Below are positions 30,151-40,249 of a stretch of 64,000 nt of DNA, piece by piece. The stretch is from a bacterium (GTDB taxonomy: Bacteria > Bacillota > Bacilli > Lactobacillales > Streptococcaceae). A program made the position numbers and the translations under genes. Below the pieces are notes generated by a model. It was not told the origin of the DNA, did no database searches, and saw nothing but the letters and a program-made list of their open reading frames with translations. Each line of letters starts with the position of its first letter. Within the stretch, counting starts at the first letter, position 1. The stretch covers positions 62,001 to 126,000 of the forward strand of contig CAJNCS010000007.1 of assembly GCA_905221325.1 (NCBI GenBank). The letters run 5' to 3'.

Positions 30151-31518
30151 ATGAATGGAAAAGTAGTAAAGCCTTCATTGGCCATAATCCAGAGTTTTCT
30201 TGTTGTTTTATTAACTTATCTACTTAGTGCAGTGAGAGAAACGGAGATTGTTTCAACAACAGCTATTGCACTTTATATCCTCCATTATTTTGTCTTTTAT
30301 ATCAGTGATTATGGGCAGGATTTCTTTAAAAGGGGATATTTGCTTGAACTTGTCCAGACATTGAAATATATCCTATTCTTTGCGCTAGCGATTAGTATTT
30401 CTAATTTTTTCTTAGAAGATCGATTTAGTATTTCCAGACGAGGCATGATTTACTTCCTCACATTACATACTCTCTTAGTCTATGTGCTAAACCTATTTAT
30501 CAAGTGGTATTGGAAGCGAGCTTACCCCAATTTTAAAGGAAGTAAGAAGATCCTCTTGCTCACAGCAACTTCTCGTGCCGAAAAGGTACTGGATAGATTA
30601 ATAGAATCAAATGAGGTTGTTGGGGAGTTGGTAGCTGTCAGTGTTTTAGACAAACCAGATTTTTGTCATAATTCTTTAAAGGTGGTAGCAGAGGAGGAGA
30701 TAGTAGACTTTGCGACTCATGAGGTGGTCGATGAAGTCTTTATCAATCTTCCAAGTGAAAAATACAATATTGGAGAGCTTATCTCTCAGTTTGAAACGAT
30801 GGGAATTGATGTAACAGTCAATCTAAATGCTTTTGATCGTAGTTTGGCACGTAACAAGCAAATCCGTGAGATGGCAGGATTAAACGTTGTGACTTTTTCT
30901 ACAACATTTTATAAGACTAGCCACGTGATTGCTAAGCGGATTATTGATATTATCGGTTCTCTAGTAGGGTTGATACTATGTGGTCTAGTCAGTGTTGTAC
31001 TGGTTCCTTTAATTCGAAAGGATGGGGGCTCTGCTGTTTTTGCACAGACGCGTATTGGAAAAAATGGTCGCCACTTCACTTTTTACAAGTTCCGCTCTAT
31101 GTGTGTAGATGCTGAGGACAAAAAAAGAGAACTCATGGAACAAAATACCATGCAGGGTGGAATGTTTAAGATGGATGATGACCCACGTATCACGAAAATT
31201 GGTCGCTTTATACGGAAGACTAGCTTGGACGAGCTGCCACAGTTCTATAATGTTCTAAAGGGAGATATGAGTTTGGTTGGTACACGACCACCAACAGTGG
31301 ACGAGTATGAACACTATACTCCAGAACAAAAACGTCGTCTAAGTTTTAAACCTGGGATAACAGGCTTATGGCAGGTCAGTGGACGAAGTGAAATCAAGAA
31401 TTTCGATGAAGTTGTCAAATTAGATGTGGCCTATATTGATGGTTGGACAATCTGGAAAGACGTTGAAATTTTATTGAAGACAGTTAAAGTTGTATTGATC
31501 AAGGATGGAGCGAAGTGA
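30151..31518 (+). CDS. wchA: Undecaprenyl-phosphate glucose-1-phosphate transferase
   Basis: 455 residues. Polyprenyl glycosyl-phosphotransferase that starts each capsule repeat unit by moving glucose-1-P from UDP-Glc to undecaprenyl phosphate. About four N-terminal spans and a CoA-binding-like cytoplasmic domain precede the last membrane helix (about residue 270) and the catalytic Bac_transf domain (about 265-455), with KFRSMCVDAEDKK, TKIGRFIRKTSLDELPQF and SLVGTRPPTVDEY. This is the WchA/CpsE type, so the reducing-end sugar is predicted to be glucose. Confidence 0.93.
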   Translation: MNGKVVKPSLAIIQSFLVVLLTYLLSAVRETEIVSTTAIALYILHYFVFYISDYGQDFFKRGYLLELVQTLKYILFFALAISISNFFLEDRFSISRRGMIYFLTLHTLLVYVLNLFIKWYWKRAYPNFKGSKKILLLTATSRAEKVLDRLIESNEVVGELVAVSVLDKPDFCHNSLKVVAEEEIVDFATHEVVDEVFINLPSEKYNIGELISQFETMGIDVTVNLNAFDRSLARNKQIREMAGLNVVTFSTTFYKTSHVIAKRIIDIIGSLVGLILCGLVSVVLVPLIRKDGGSAVFAQTRIGKNGRHFTFYKFRSMCVDAEDKKRELMEQNTMQGGMFKMDDDPRITKIGRFIRKTSLDELPQFYNVLKGDMSLVGTRPPTVDEYEHYTPEQKRRLSFKPGITGLWQVSGRSEIKNFDEVVKLDVAYIDGWTIWKDVEILLKTVKVVLIKDGAK

Positions 31519-31548
31519 TTTTTGCCCCTCAGTCTTGTTAGGAGAGAG

Positions 31549-32721
31549 ATGAAACAGTCAGTTTATATCATTGGTTCAAAGGGGATTCCTGCCAAGTATG
31601 GAGGATTTGAAACCTTTGTTGAAAAATTAACCGAGTATCAAAAGGACAGCAACATACAATACTATATTGCTTGTATGCGTGAGAATTCAGCTAAATCTGG
31701 TATCACGGATGACCAGTTTGAGCACAATGGAGCCATTTGCTTCAACATTGATGCGCCCAATATCGGACCGGCTCGTGCTATCGCTTACGATATTGCTGCT
31801 GTGAATAAAGCGATTGAAATAGCTAAGAAAAACAAAGATGAAGCTCCTATTTTTTACATTCTAGCTTGTCGTATCGGGCCTTTTATTTCTGGACTTAAGA
31901 AAAAAATTCGTTCGATCGGAGGCCGACTACTGGTAAATCCAGATGGCCATGAGTGGCTTCGGGCTAAATGGAGCCTGCCAGTTCGGAAGTATTGGAAATT
32001 TTCGGAACAGTTGATGATCAAACATGCAGATTTATTAGTCTGTGATAGCAAAAATATCGAAAAATATATCCGAGAGGACTATAAACAGTATCAGCCCAAG
32101 ACGACCTATATCGCTTATGGTACAGATACTACCCCTTCAAGTCTGAAATCAGAAGATGCCAAAGTTCGAAACTGGTATCGTGAAAAAGGAGTAAGCGAAA
32201 ATGACTATTATCTAGTGGTGGGACGATTTGTTCCCGAGAATAATTATGAATCAATGATTCGTGAATTTATCAACTCTAAATCCAATAAGGACTTTGTCCT
32301 TATTACAAATGTGGAGCAAAATAAATTTTACAATCAGTTGTTACAGGATACTGGTTTTGACAAAGATCCTAGGGTCAAATTTGTCGGTACTGTCTATGAC
32401 CAAGAGTTGCTCAAGTACATTCGTGAAAATGCCTTTGCCTATTTCCATGGGCATGAAGTCGGGGGAACCAATCCATCGCTCTTAGAAGCTCTTGCATCAA
32501 CAAAGCTTAATTTATTGCTAGATGTTGGCTTTAACCGTGAAGTTGGTGAAGATGGGGCTATTTATTGGAAAAAAGACGAGTTGGCGCGTGTGATTGAAGA
32601 GGTAGAACGATTTGATGAGGATGCAATTTCGAAATTGGCCGAAAATTCTAGCCAACGGATTGCGGATGCATTCACATGGGAAAAGATTGTGTCAGATTAT
32701 GAGGAAGTGTTTACTGTATGA
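31549..32721 (+). CDS. wchF: Capsule rhamnosyltransferase WchF (CpsT type)
   Basis: 390 residues from the ATG at 31549 with GGAGAGAG upstream; an in-frame TTG at 31522 is less likely. The N-terminal DUF1972 region (YIIGSKGIPAKYGGFETFVEKL, in part) and the C-terminal GT4 part (YFHGHEVGGTNPSLLEAL) are as in pneumococcal WchF/Cps2T, which adds beta-1,4-linked rhamnose to the lipid-linked glucose. This fits the rml genes downstream, which supply dTDP-rhamnose. It overlaps the next gene by 4 bp (ATGA). Confidence 0.92.
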   Translation: MKQSVYIIGSKGIPAKYGGFETFVEKLTEYQKDSNIQYYIACMRENSAKSGITDDQFEHNGAICFNIDAPNIGPARAIAYDIAAVNKAIEIAKKNKDEAPIFYILACRIGPFISGLKKKIRSIGGRLLVNPDGHEWLRAKWSLPVRKYWKFSEQLMIKHADLLVCDSKNIEKYIREDYKQYQPKTTYIAYGTDTTPSSLKSEDAKVRNWYREKGVSENDYYLVVGRFVPENNYESMIREFINSKSNKDFVLITNVEQNKFYNQLLQDTGFDKDPRVKFVGTVYDQELLKYIRENAFAYFHGHEVGGTNPSLLEALASTKLNLLLDVGFNREVGEDGAIYWKKDELARVIEEVERFDEDAISKLAENSSQRIADAFTWEKIVSDYEEVFTV

Positions 32722-33989
32722 AAATTTTGCATTATACTTTAGGCTTTCAACCATCACGTACAGGTGGTCTTGTCAAGTATGCTGAGGATTTGATGACTCA
32801 ACAAGCTACAGATGGACATGAAGTAATTGCATTATATCCAGGAGAAATCTCAATTATATTTAGGCAGGTTAGAATAAAAAAAGCAGAAAATCGAAAATTC
32901 CAATGCTATAAAATAATAAATAGCCTCCCCTTGGCTCTATTTGGTGGTATTTCAGAACCAGATGAATTTATGAAGAGTTGTGATAAAGCTTCTTATAGGA
33001 AATTTTTAAAAAATATTAAAGTAGATGTAATTCACATTCACTCGCTTATAGGATTACATAAGGAATTTATTGAAGTTGCAAAAGAATTAGGAATTAAAAC
33101 TGTGTTTACGAGTCATGATTATTATGGTTTAGCGCCAGTTCCTCATTTCTATTTTAACGGAGTCGATTATAGTAGTAATAATACTAATTTAGCATGGAAT
33201 ATTATGTCCTCTAATGCTCTTAGTGTAAAGAAGCTTCGATTCTTCCAAGTTCCTTTTTACCCAACAATTCGGAAATTGTTGAAAATACTCAGGAAAAATC
33301 CAAAATCTAAAAAGAATTTAGTTATTCGAGATATTATTGAGGAGCAAGATTATAATGAACTTCGACACTATTATAATGAGATGTTTCATTTGATAGATGG
33401 TTATTTGTTTAATAGTAGTCAAGCAAAGAAGGTATATGAGATAAATGAGATTAAGTTGGCTAACAGTATGGTATTATCTATAACAAATAGTTCAATTAAA
33501 CATCATCAGAGATTGACAACTACAAATAATAAAATTAGAGTTGCTTATATTGGTCCAGATGAAGAATATAAAGGATATTTTGATTTTATTGACTTTGCTG
33601 GAACTTTAGATCGAGAGACCTATGAAGTGGCAACTTATGGCCATTTACCAAATGAAGAGTGTCCTTCATTCATTGAACAAAAAGGATATTTTACCAAGGA
33701 AACGATTGACAGTGTCTATGAAAATATTGATATTCTTATTGTTCCAAGTAAGTGGAAGGAAACATTTGGATTGATAACAGTAGAAGCATTATCCTATGGG
33801 GTAAATGTTTTTGTGAGTGAAAATGTTGGATCAAAAGACTTGCTTCCAGAATCACATGTTTTTAAAAATCAGAATGACTTAGTAGTTAAAATTTTAAAAA
33901 ATGATATAGAAAATACAAAATTAAAAACTATAGATGAACATTCGATAGAAGTGATTCAGTATTATGAAAGAGTGATAAATGATAGTTGA
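32718..33989 (+). CDS. GT4-family glycosyltransferase
   Basis: 423 residues. N-terminal Rossmann half starting MKILHYTLGFQPSRTGGLVKYAEDL and a C-terminal GT-B half with the E-x7-E motif (VPSKWKETFGLITVEALSYG, about residues 345-365). It should add the next sugar of the repeat unit; donor and linkage cannot be read from sequence. From about 32850 the DNA turns much more AT-rich than wchF, so this gene marks the left edge of the strain-specific core. It overlaps wchF by 4 bp and the next gene by 11 bp, so translation is coupled. Confidence 0.85.
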   Translation: MKILHYTLGFQPSRTGGLVKYAEDLMTQQATDGHEVIALYPGEISIIFRQVRIKKAENRKFQCYKIINSLPLALFGGISEPDEFMKSCDKASYRKFLKNIKVDVIHIHSLIGLHKEFIEVAKELGIKTVFTSHDYYGLAPVPHFYFNGVDYSSNNTNLAWNIMSSNALSVKKLRFFQVPFYPTIRKLLKILRKNPKSKKNLVIRDIIEEQDYNELRHYYNEMFHLIDGYLFNSSQAKKVYEINEIKLANSMVLSITNSSIKHHQRLTTTNNKIRVAYIGPDEEYKGYFDFIDFAGTLDRETYEVATYGHLPNEECPSFIEQKGYFTKETIDSVYENIDILIVPSKWKETFGLITVEALSYGVNVFVSENVGSKDLLPESHVFKNQNDLVVKILKNDIENTKLKTIDEHSIEVIQYYERVINDS

Positions 33990-34665
33990 GAGTTTAATAA
34001 AAAAGATTACCGGAAAAGCAGTTGACATTCATCCTGATGTACCTTTGTCGTATATACTACAAAGAGGTATAAACTATGGTTTCGGACTCTTTCGGGGGAT
34101 TGTACGTGGAGTCGGATTTGGTCAAAAAGGCAAACGTTTATTCATTGGACAAGGAGTTTCTATCTTGGCAAAGCGTAAATTATTTGTTGGAAAAAATGTT
34201 CGGATTGGTAAAAAGGTGTCCATAGATGCACTGTCAAAAGAAGGAATCCATTTTGCAGATAATGTGAAGATTGGAGATTATTCTCAAATTATTGGCACTG
34301 GCTCTATAAAAAATATGGGGATTGGCTTAAAAATCGGTAAGAACTCATCCTTTTCAGAATATAGTTTATTTGGTTCTGCTGGAGGCATCACAATTGGTGA
34401 TAATGTTATCGCAGGTCAGAATGTTCGTTTTCATGCTGAGAATCATAATTATAGTGATTTAAATAAAATCATTCTTGAACAAGGGGTATCTCGAAAGGGA
34501 ATTTCAGTAGGTGATAATTGTTGGATTGGTGCTGGAGCTGTTTTTTTGGATGGTTCAAGTATCGGTTCAGGTTGTGTTGTAGCTGCGAATTCTGTAATTA
34601 CGAAAAACTTTCCAGATAACGTTATTGTTGCTGGAGTACCAGCTAAAATTATAAAAATGAAATGA
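33979..34665 (+). CDS. Hexapeptide-repeat O-acyltransferase, probably acetyl
   Basis: 228 residues. A left-handed beta-helix acyltransferase: repeated I-G-x-x-V hexapeptides (VGKNVRIGKKVSI, NVKIGDYSQIIG, ITIGDNVIAGQNVRF, ISVGDNCWIGAGAVFLDG) and a C-terminal NSVITKNFPDNVIVAGVPAKII stretch typical of the LacA/NodL/CysE group. The acceptor His lies in the RFHAENHNYSD segment. It probably O-acetylates a capsule sugar, an immunodominant change in many serotypes. No membrane spans. Confidence 0.88.
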   Translation: MIVESLIKKITGKAVDIHPDVPLSYILQRGINYGFGLFRGIVRGVGFGQKGKRLFIGQGVSILAKRKLFVGKNVRIGKKVSIDALSKEGIHFADNVKIGDYSQIIGTGSIKNMGIGLKIGKNSSFSEYSLFGSAGGITIGDNVIAGQNVRFHAENHNYSDLNKIILEQGVSRKGISVGDNCWIGAGAVFLDGSSIGSGCVVAANSVITKNFPDNVIVAGVPAKIIKMK

Positions 34666-34676
34666 TAGGATGTTAA

Positions 34677-35555
34677 ATGGGGAAAGAAATTAAAGCTGCT
34701 TATGCAATATTAAATTATAATACTTGGGAAGATACTGCGCGTTTAGCGCAGAAAGTTGCAACATTTCAGCATATTCAATCTGTGATAATAGTGGATAATC
34801 AATCAACAGATGATTCATACCAGCATTTAAAAAGACTTGAGGGAGAGAAAATTTCAGTTCATCAAACACAAAGGAATGGTGGATATTCTGTTGGAAATAA
34901 TTTTGCAGCACGAATAGCTTATAATATGGGAGTTGATATTCTTTTTATTTCAAATCCAGACGTTGATATTGATGAAAAAGATTCCTTGATGATTGCACAA
35001 AATTTGTATAAAAATAGTTCATATGCACTGCTATCAGGTATAGAATATAATGCCATGAAGGAGATAGATTTGCCAATTGTTTGGCATGAAAATTCTTATT
35101 ACGATGACTTACTTGATTGTTTGTTTTTAACCAGAAAATGGCGAAGAAAAAAAGAAGATATCAATTTGTTAATGATTAAATCATCTATAATAGATGTAGA
35201 TCTTGTTAAAGGATCGTTTTTTGCTGTAAGACTGTCTGATTTTCATGATGTTGGTTATTTTGATGAATCTGTATTTCTTTTTTGTGAAGAGAGAATATTA
35301 GCTAAAAAGTTACAAAAAGCAAATAAAAAAATAGGTATTTTGCCTGAAGCGAAATATTACCACAATCATTCAACTTCTATAAACGAGAAGTATAAAAAGA
35401 AAAAAGAACAGATAGTTTTACTATATAATGCTCGTTATTATTACAATGTGACGTATCAAAATATTAGCTTTTTGAAAAAAATTTGTCTAAAACTATTCAT
35501 GTTTTTATCTATTATTGAATATTCGATACTAGATTATATTAAACGAGAGGGATAG
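34677..35555 (+). CDS. GT2-family glycosyltransferase
   Basis: 292 residues. GT-A fold with the nucleotide-binding N-terminus (AYAILNYNTWEDTARLA, VIIVDNQSTDDS), NGGYSVGNNFAAR, and the DXD-like NPDVDID (about residues 97-103). The C-terminal part has YFDESVFLFCEE followed by a Lys/Tyr-rich hydrophobic tail. The pattern resembles rhamnosyltransferases of the WbbL type, but the donor is not proven. It lies directly before the polymerase gene. Confidence 0.82.
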   Translation: MGKEIKAAYAILNYNTWEDTARLAQKVATFQHIQSVIIVDNQSTDDSYQHLKRLEGEKISVHQTQRNGGYSVGNNFAARIAYNMGVDILFISNPDVDIDEKDSLMIAQNLYKNSSYALLSGIEYNAMKEIDLPIVWHENSYYDDLLDCLFLTRKWRRKKEDINLLMIKSSIIDVDLVKGSFFAVRLSDFHDVGYFDESVFLFCEERILAKKLQKANKKIGILPEAKYYHNHSTSINEKYKKKKEQIVLLYNARYYYNVTYQNISFLKKICLKLFMFLSIIEYSILDYIKREG

Positions 35556-35563
35556 TTATTTTT

Positions 35564-36805
35564 ATGGTTATTAACTTTAGTAAATATAATTGGATTTTAA
35601 TTTTAATTTTATCGAGCTCAGAACTGTTTTCTAAAGAAATAAATCTATTTTTATTACTATTTATTCTACTGTACTATGTTTTAATTCGTGGAGGAAGACT
35701 ACCTATTTCAATTCCAGGAGCGAAATATTATTTTACTTTATTAATGGTGGGGTTATTTATAGGTATTGGGAATGTAATAATTAACGAAAATACAGTATTT
35801 AATTTTATAAAGCACTTTATCTATTACTTATTACCTCTATTTTTTTGGCAGTTTGGATATATTCTGTCAAATAACGAGAATTTATCTTACAAGCAAAAAA
35901 ATATTAAGGAATCAATTATTATAACAGCATTTCTATTATCTTCTTATGATTTAATAGGTTCAATCATTGGTTTCTTGTCTAGGACTAAGGAAATTGTTGA
36001 TTTATATAGTTTACGGTCAGAATTTGGTCGAGGTTCCTATATACCAATTATTGCACTGTATTTAGTTCTTTTTTATTCTAGAGAAATAAAGTTGAGCAAA
36101 AATTTTAAGGGATTTTTGTTACTATTGTTTACAATTTCGATTTTGATACATTTTTCTAGGACACATTTTATTATTTTATTGATTCTAGTATTTTTTTCAG
36201 GATTTGAAAAAAATATGAAAAATATTAAAAAAATAATATTTGCAGGAACATTGATATTAGCGGGTGTAGGTGTTTTATATTTATATTTTCCAAATTTAGT
36301 TATAGATTTTTATAATAAAATATCTCAATCAATGACGGAAATCACGTTTTCTAAATCGTCATGGTCCCATAAAGATATCATATGGAATTGGCGTGGATAT
36401 GAAATGTACTCTGCCTTAAATCATTTCAAATCTTCAAGTTTATTAGAGCGAATTTTAGGAGGAGGATTTGGAACAGTTTTATACATGGGCGAATATGCGT
36501 ATTTGGTAAGTGATTTACCGTATCTTCTTTTTTTACATAATGGATATTTCACTACTTTACTTGTTTTTGGTGTTAGTGGGGTCATACTATTCGTTTTATG
36601 GGTGCTTAGTTTATTTGGTTATAGCAAGTATGTTAATAATACCCAAGATTCTAATTTTATAAAAGGTCTTGCTGTGGTTATATTATTTACCACATATTTT
36701 GTAAATGGTCCTCTTTTTTCTGTTTCACAAGCCACCTTCTTGCTTTATTTTGCACTTTTTAGTAATAATCATGGAGAATTAGATGAAGATTTTAAAAAAA
36801 ATTAA
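35564..36805 (+). CDS. wzy: Capsule polysaccharide polymerase Wzy
   Basis: 413 residues, almost entirely hydrophobic with about 10-12 predicted membrane spans and a larger extracellular loop at about residues 250-325 (SKSSWSHKDIIWNWRGYEMYSALNHF). Wzy proteins share little sequence; the call rests on topology, the O-antigen-ligase/Wzy-like look of the loop, size, and position among transferases with a single flippase nearby. It would join repeat units on the outer face of the membrane. The 3' end overlaps the next gene by 23 bp. Confidence 0.85.
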   Translation: MVINFSKYNWILILILSSSELFSKEINLFLLLFILLYYVLIRGGRLPISIPGAKYYFTLLMVGLFIGIGNVIINENTVFNFIKHFIYYLLPLFFWQFGYILSNNENLSYKQKNIKESIIITAFLLSSYDLIGSIIGFLSRTKEIVDLYSLRSEFGRGSYIPIIALYLVLFYSREIKLSKNFKGFLLLLFTISILIHFSRTHFIILLILVFFSGFEKNMKNIKKIIFAGTLILAGVGVLYLYFPNLVIDFYNKISQSMTEITFSKSSWSHKDIIWNWRGYEMYSALNHFKSSSLLERILGGGFGTVLYMGEYAYLVSDLPYLLFLHNGYFTTLLVFGVSGVILFVLWVLSLFGYSKYVNNTQDSNFIKGLAVVILFTTYFVNGPLFSVSQATFLLYFALFSNNHGELDEDFKKN

Positions 36806-37943
36806 ATTTATATTAATGCTGCTTTATACCTCAACTTTTCCAAGATGTGAGAAAATACTGATTTTTGGATCATGGTTAGGTGAAAAATATGCAGACAATC
36901 CAAGATATTTATTTGAGTATGTGATTAAGAATCGCCCCGATTTAAAAGCTATATGGATTACGAGTAATCAAGATATTTTTAAAGAATTACAGAAGAAACA
37001 ATATCCCGTGATGATGGCAGATGAGAGTGAAACTCATAAAATTATAAAGAAAGCTAAATATATTTTTACAGCTACAGGTATTTTTGATATCGGAGTAGAA
37101 AATAGTAGGTTGATTGGTGGTGCCTTTTTAATTAATCTTTGGCATGGCATTCCTTTGAAAAAAATCATGTATGATGATAAACATTCAGTGCTTCACAAAC
37201 GCAGTAAACTAGTGACTTTGGTAGAAAAAATTCCTCTTCGAAACTATTTTGTTGTTTCCACTAGTGCTGTAATAACTCAAATTTATCAGTCTGCTTTTCG
37301 CGTAAAGAAATCTAATATATTAGAACTTGGTCAGCCTAGGAATGACTATTTTTATGATAAGTCTAATCCAGTGAGTCCATTAATACAGGAATTAAAAAGT
37401 AAAAATATTATCTTATATATGCCGACACATCGCAATGAAGGAAAGAAACAAATTAATCTAGATAATTTAATGGATTTAAATCGATTGAATAAATGGTGTG
37501 AAGAAACAAATTCAATTTTTGTAATTAAAAAACACTTCTATCATTCAAAAGAAAAAACACTTCAGAAGGAATATTCATCAATAATTGATGTGACAAATGA
37601 GAAGGTTGATGCTCAAGAATTACTCAAATATTCAAAGATCTTAATAACTGACTACTCGAGCTGCTATATTGACTACTTATTGTTGGATCGTCCAATTATA
37701 TTTTTTAATTATGATTATGATGATTATTTGAGGATGGATCGTTCACTATATTTTCCATATGAGAAGGTTACTCCAGGGGAGAAATGTCAAAACTTTGATG
37801 AATTATTAGTGACTTTGCAAAATCTATATGTAGGAAAAGATGATTATAGAGAAGAACGTGAAAATATCAAAACTTTCTTTTATTCTAGTGAAACTCAGAA
37901 GTCAGTTTCTGAAAAAATAATTAATCACGTACTAAATCTATAA
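36783..37943 (+). CDS. CDP-glycerol glycerophosphotransferase (TagB/TarF-like)
   Basis: 386 residues. The Glyphos_transf fold is recognisable: FINLWHGIPLKKIMYDD-like segment (LINLWHGIPLKKI, about residues 116-128), YMPTHRNEGKK (about 215-225), KKHFYHS, and LITDYSSCYIDYLLLDRPIIF (in part, about 288-305). Enzymes of this group move glycerol phosphate from CDP-glycerol; the donor is made by the TagD encoded 2.3 kb downstream. It is therefore predicted to place a glycerol-phosphate group on the capsule repeat, as proposed for WciY in pneumococcal serogroup 18. It starts inside wzy. Confidence 0.88.
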   Translation: MKILKKIKFILMLLYTSTFPRCEKILIFGSWLGEKYADNPRYLFEYVIKNRPDLKAIWITSNQDIFKELQKKQYPVMMADESETHKIIKKAKYIFTATGIFDIGVENSRLIGGAFLINLWHGIPLKKIMYDDKHSVLHKRSKLVTLVEKIPLRNYFVVSTSAVITQIYQSAFRVKKSNILELGQPRNDYFYDKSNPVSPLIQELKSKNIILYMPTHRNEGKKQINLDNLMDLNRLNKWCEETNSIFVIKKHFYHSKEKTLQKEYSSIIDVTNEKVDAQELLKYSKILITDYSSCYIDYLLLDRPIIFFNYDYDDYLRMDRSLYFPYEKVTPGEKCQNFDELLVTLQNLYVGKDDYREERENIKTFFYSSETQKSVSEKIINHVLNL

Positions 37944-37960
37944 CTTTATTGGAATCTGTA

Positions 37961-39400
37961 ATGAAAAAAATATTAAATAAGTATTATTCTTTATCTAATC
38001 CTGTAAAAGCTTCAATTTGGTTTACTATTTGCAATGTTCTTCAAAAAGGAATTTCAATGATTACTGTTCCAGTTTTTACTAGATTATTGACAACTGAACA
38101 ATATGGTGTATACTCGGTATATCAATCATGGTATTCAATAATTGGAGTTTTTGCAACACTAAACCTATATTATGGAGTCTTTAATAATGGAATGATTAAA
38201 TACGAGAAAGATAAAAATGCCTTTACTTCCTCTATGCAGGGACTAACAACAACAGTTACAGCTATATTTTTAGTGATATATTTAATAGGGATTGATTTTT
38301 GGAACTCGTTGTTAGGCTTACCTACACTACTAATCTTAGTGATGTTCTTTGATTTGTTTTTTACCCCTGCTTATTCTTTTTGGGCTGCGCGTCAGAGGTT
38401 TGAATATCAATATCGAAACTTAGTATTTATCACATTTATTATAGCGATTGGAAGCCCTGTTATTGGTATTTCTACAGTTGTTTTATCGACTTATAAAGTG
38501 GAGGCTAGAGTTATCTCATTTGTGTTAGTTCAATCTTGTATAGGATTATATTTCTATGTTTTGAACCTTTACCGAGGTAAACATTTTTTTTGTAAAAAGT
38601 ATTGGCTCTATGCTTTGAATTTTAATTTACCTCTCATTCCTCATTATTTATCGCAATCAGTTTTAAACCAATCGGATAGAATAATGATTAATTCAATGGT
38701 AGGAATGGGAGAAGCAGCTATATATAGTGTTGCTTACAGCATATCAACTTTGATGGTTTTAGTGACAAGTGCTATAAACAGCTCTTTTATTCCTTACACA
38801 TATAAGTGTGTTCGAGATAAGAAATATACTGAACTAGGGAAAAGTGCAAATCTTTTAATTACTCTGGTAGGCATTGGTTCGATTTTAACTATTTTTCTTG
38901 GACCAGAAATCATCCAATTATTTGCACCAAAACAATATTACGAAGCAATATGGATTATCCCTCCGGTTGCTCTGTCAGTATATTTCATGTTCTTATATCC
39001 CATTTTTGGTAACATTGAGTTTTACTTTGAAGCAAATCATTTTGTAATGTGGGCTTCAATCGGTGGAGCAATTATGAATATTTTTTTGAATTTTATTTTT
39101 ATAAAACACTTTGGTTATATTGCGGCAGGCTATACAACTTTATTCTGTTATATTTTATTTGCGTTGGGACATTACATTTTTATGAGGAGAGTATTGTATC
39201 AGAATCTTTCGGGTATTCAAATTTATGATTCTAGATATATCTTCTTTTTTTCGTTTCTTCTTCTTATTCTAATGCTACTAATCGTGATTATTTATCCATT
39301 TGTGTTGATTCGCTATATTGCTATCTCACTCATCCTAGGAGGATGTTTTTTAAAGAGGAGAAAGATAATGAGTTCGATAGTCATGATAAAAAAACAGTGA
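37961..39400 (+). CDS. wzx: Capsule repeat-unit flippase Wzx
   Basis: 479 residues from the ATG at 37961; an in-frame TTG at 37949 is possible but weaker. A polysaccharide transporter of the MOP superfamily with about 12-14 membrane spans, beginning NPVKASIWFTICNVLQKGISMITVPVFTRLL, the standard Wzx N-terminus. It moves the lipid-linked repeat to the outer face for Wzy. Only one flippase and one polymerase are present, as expected for a complete Wzx/Wzy locus. Confidence 0.92.
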   Translation: MKKILNKYYSLSNPVKASIWFTICNVLQKGISMITVPVFTRLLTTEQYGVYSVYQSWYSIIGVFATLNLYYGVFNNGMIKYEKDKNAFTSSMQGLTTTVTAIFLVIYLIGIDFWNSLLGLPTLLILVMFFDLFFTPAYSFWAARQRFEYQYRNLVFITFIIAIGSPVIGISTVVLSTYKVEARVISFVLVQSCIGLYFYVLNLYRGKHFFCKKYWLYALNFNLPLIPHYLSQSVLNQSDRIMINSMVGMGEAAIYSVAYSISTLMVLVTSAINSSFIPYTYKCVRDKKYTELGKSANLLITLVGIGSILTIFLGPEIIQLFAPKQYYEAIWIIPPVALSVYFMFLYPIFGNIEFYFEANHFVMWASIGGAIMNIFLNFIFIKHFGYIAAGYTTLFCYILFALGHYIFMRRVLYQNLSGIQIYDSRYIFFFSFLLLILMLLIVIIYPFVLIRYIAISLILGGCFLKRRKIMSSIVMIKKQ

Positions 39401-39409
39401 GGTACACGA

Positions 39410-40222
39410 ATGACAGAAATAAATAAACAGTTACATGAAACATTAATCGAAATTTTAGACTTTGTAAAAGAAATTTGTGAAAAACATGAATTAACTTATT
39501 TTTTGGTCTATGGTACGGCACTTGGGGCAAAACGCCATTGTGGATTTATTCCGTGGGATGACGATGTTGATATTGCTTTGCCACGAGATCACTATAATAT
39601 ATTGATTGATGTAATATCTAAAACGGAACAATCTATATTTAGTCTTCAAAATGAAGAGAACGAGCCGAACTATTTTTTACCATTTGCTAAATTAAGAAAA
39701 AACAATACGATTTTTATTGAAAAGATTCTTGATGTTGAATATGAGAATAACGGTATTTACATTGATATTTTTCCACTAGATTTCGTAGAGAATCCAGACT
39801 CTTTCAGTTTTAAGATGAGGAAAGCTACTTTTAATTATATAAAGCATATTTTAAAATTTTCAAGTTGTAGAAGTTTTTATAAAAATAAACACAGTAGTGT
39901 GCGTTATTTGATGGAAAATATTATGAGCATTCCTACCTTGTTTTTTTCAAATAGGAAATTACTGTTATTAGCGAATAGTTTAATTTCATCAACGAATAAA
40001 GCTAATTTTATTGGTCAATATGATGAAAGTAGCGAAAGAGCTATCATGCCTTCAAGCTATTATTTTCCACCTCAGTCTGCTGTATTTGAAGGAAAGACCT
40101 ATAGTGTGCCTGCGAAATTAGAAGACTATTTAAAATATTTTTATGGTTCAGATTATATGGAATTACCACCAATAGAAAAAAGAGTCACCCATCAACCAAT
40201 AGAACTTAGATTCAAAAAATAA
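39410..40222 (+). CDS. LicD-family phosphotransferase
   Basis: 270 residues. The LicD signature is clear: YFLVYGTALGAKRHCGFIPW followed by DDDVDIALPRDHY (about residues 29-62). LicD proteins transfer phosphocholine or related phospho-groups from CDP-activated donors to sugars; some fungal and bacterial relatives act on other sugars. Here the donor is unknown: CDP-choline from a lic locus elsewhere or CDP-glycerol from TagD are both possible. Together with the TagB-like enzyme it gives the locus two candidate phosphodiester-forming transferases. Confidence 0.87.
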   Translation: MTEINKQLHETLIEILDFVKEICEKHELTYFLVYGTALGAKRHCGFIPWDDDVDIALPRDHYNILIDVISKTEQSIFSLQNEENEPNYFLPFAKLRKNNTIFIEKILDVEYENNGIYIDIFPLDFVENPDSFSFKMRKATFNYIKHILKFSSCRSFYKNKHSSVRYLMENIMSIPTLFFSNRKLLLLANSLISSTNKANFIGQYDESSERAIMPSSYYFPPQSAVFEGKTYSVPAKLEDYLKYFYGSDYMELPPIEKRVTHQPIELRFKK

Positions 40223-40249
40223 TTGCCTGTTCTGTAGAAGGAGAATATA

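Noticed and set aside
31522-31548. TTG start adding nine residues to WchF.
   Set aside because: The ATG at 31549 has GGAGAGAG upstream and matches the WchF N-terminus.
37949-37960. TTG start giving four extra residues on Wzx.
   Set aside because: The ATG at 37961 fits the usual Wzx N-terminus; the TTG has no better ribosome site.
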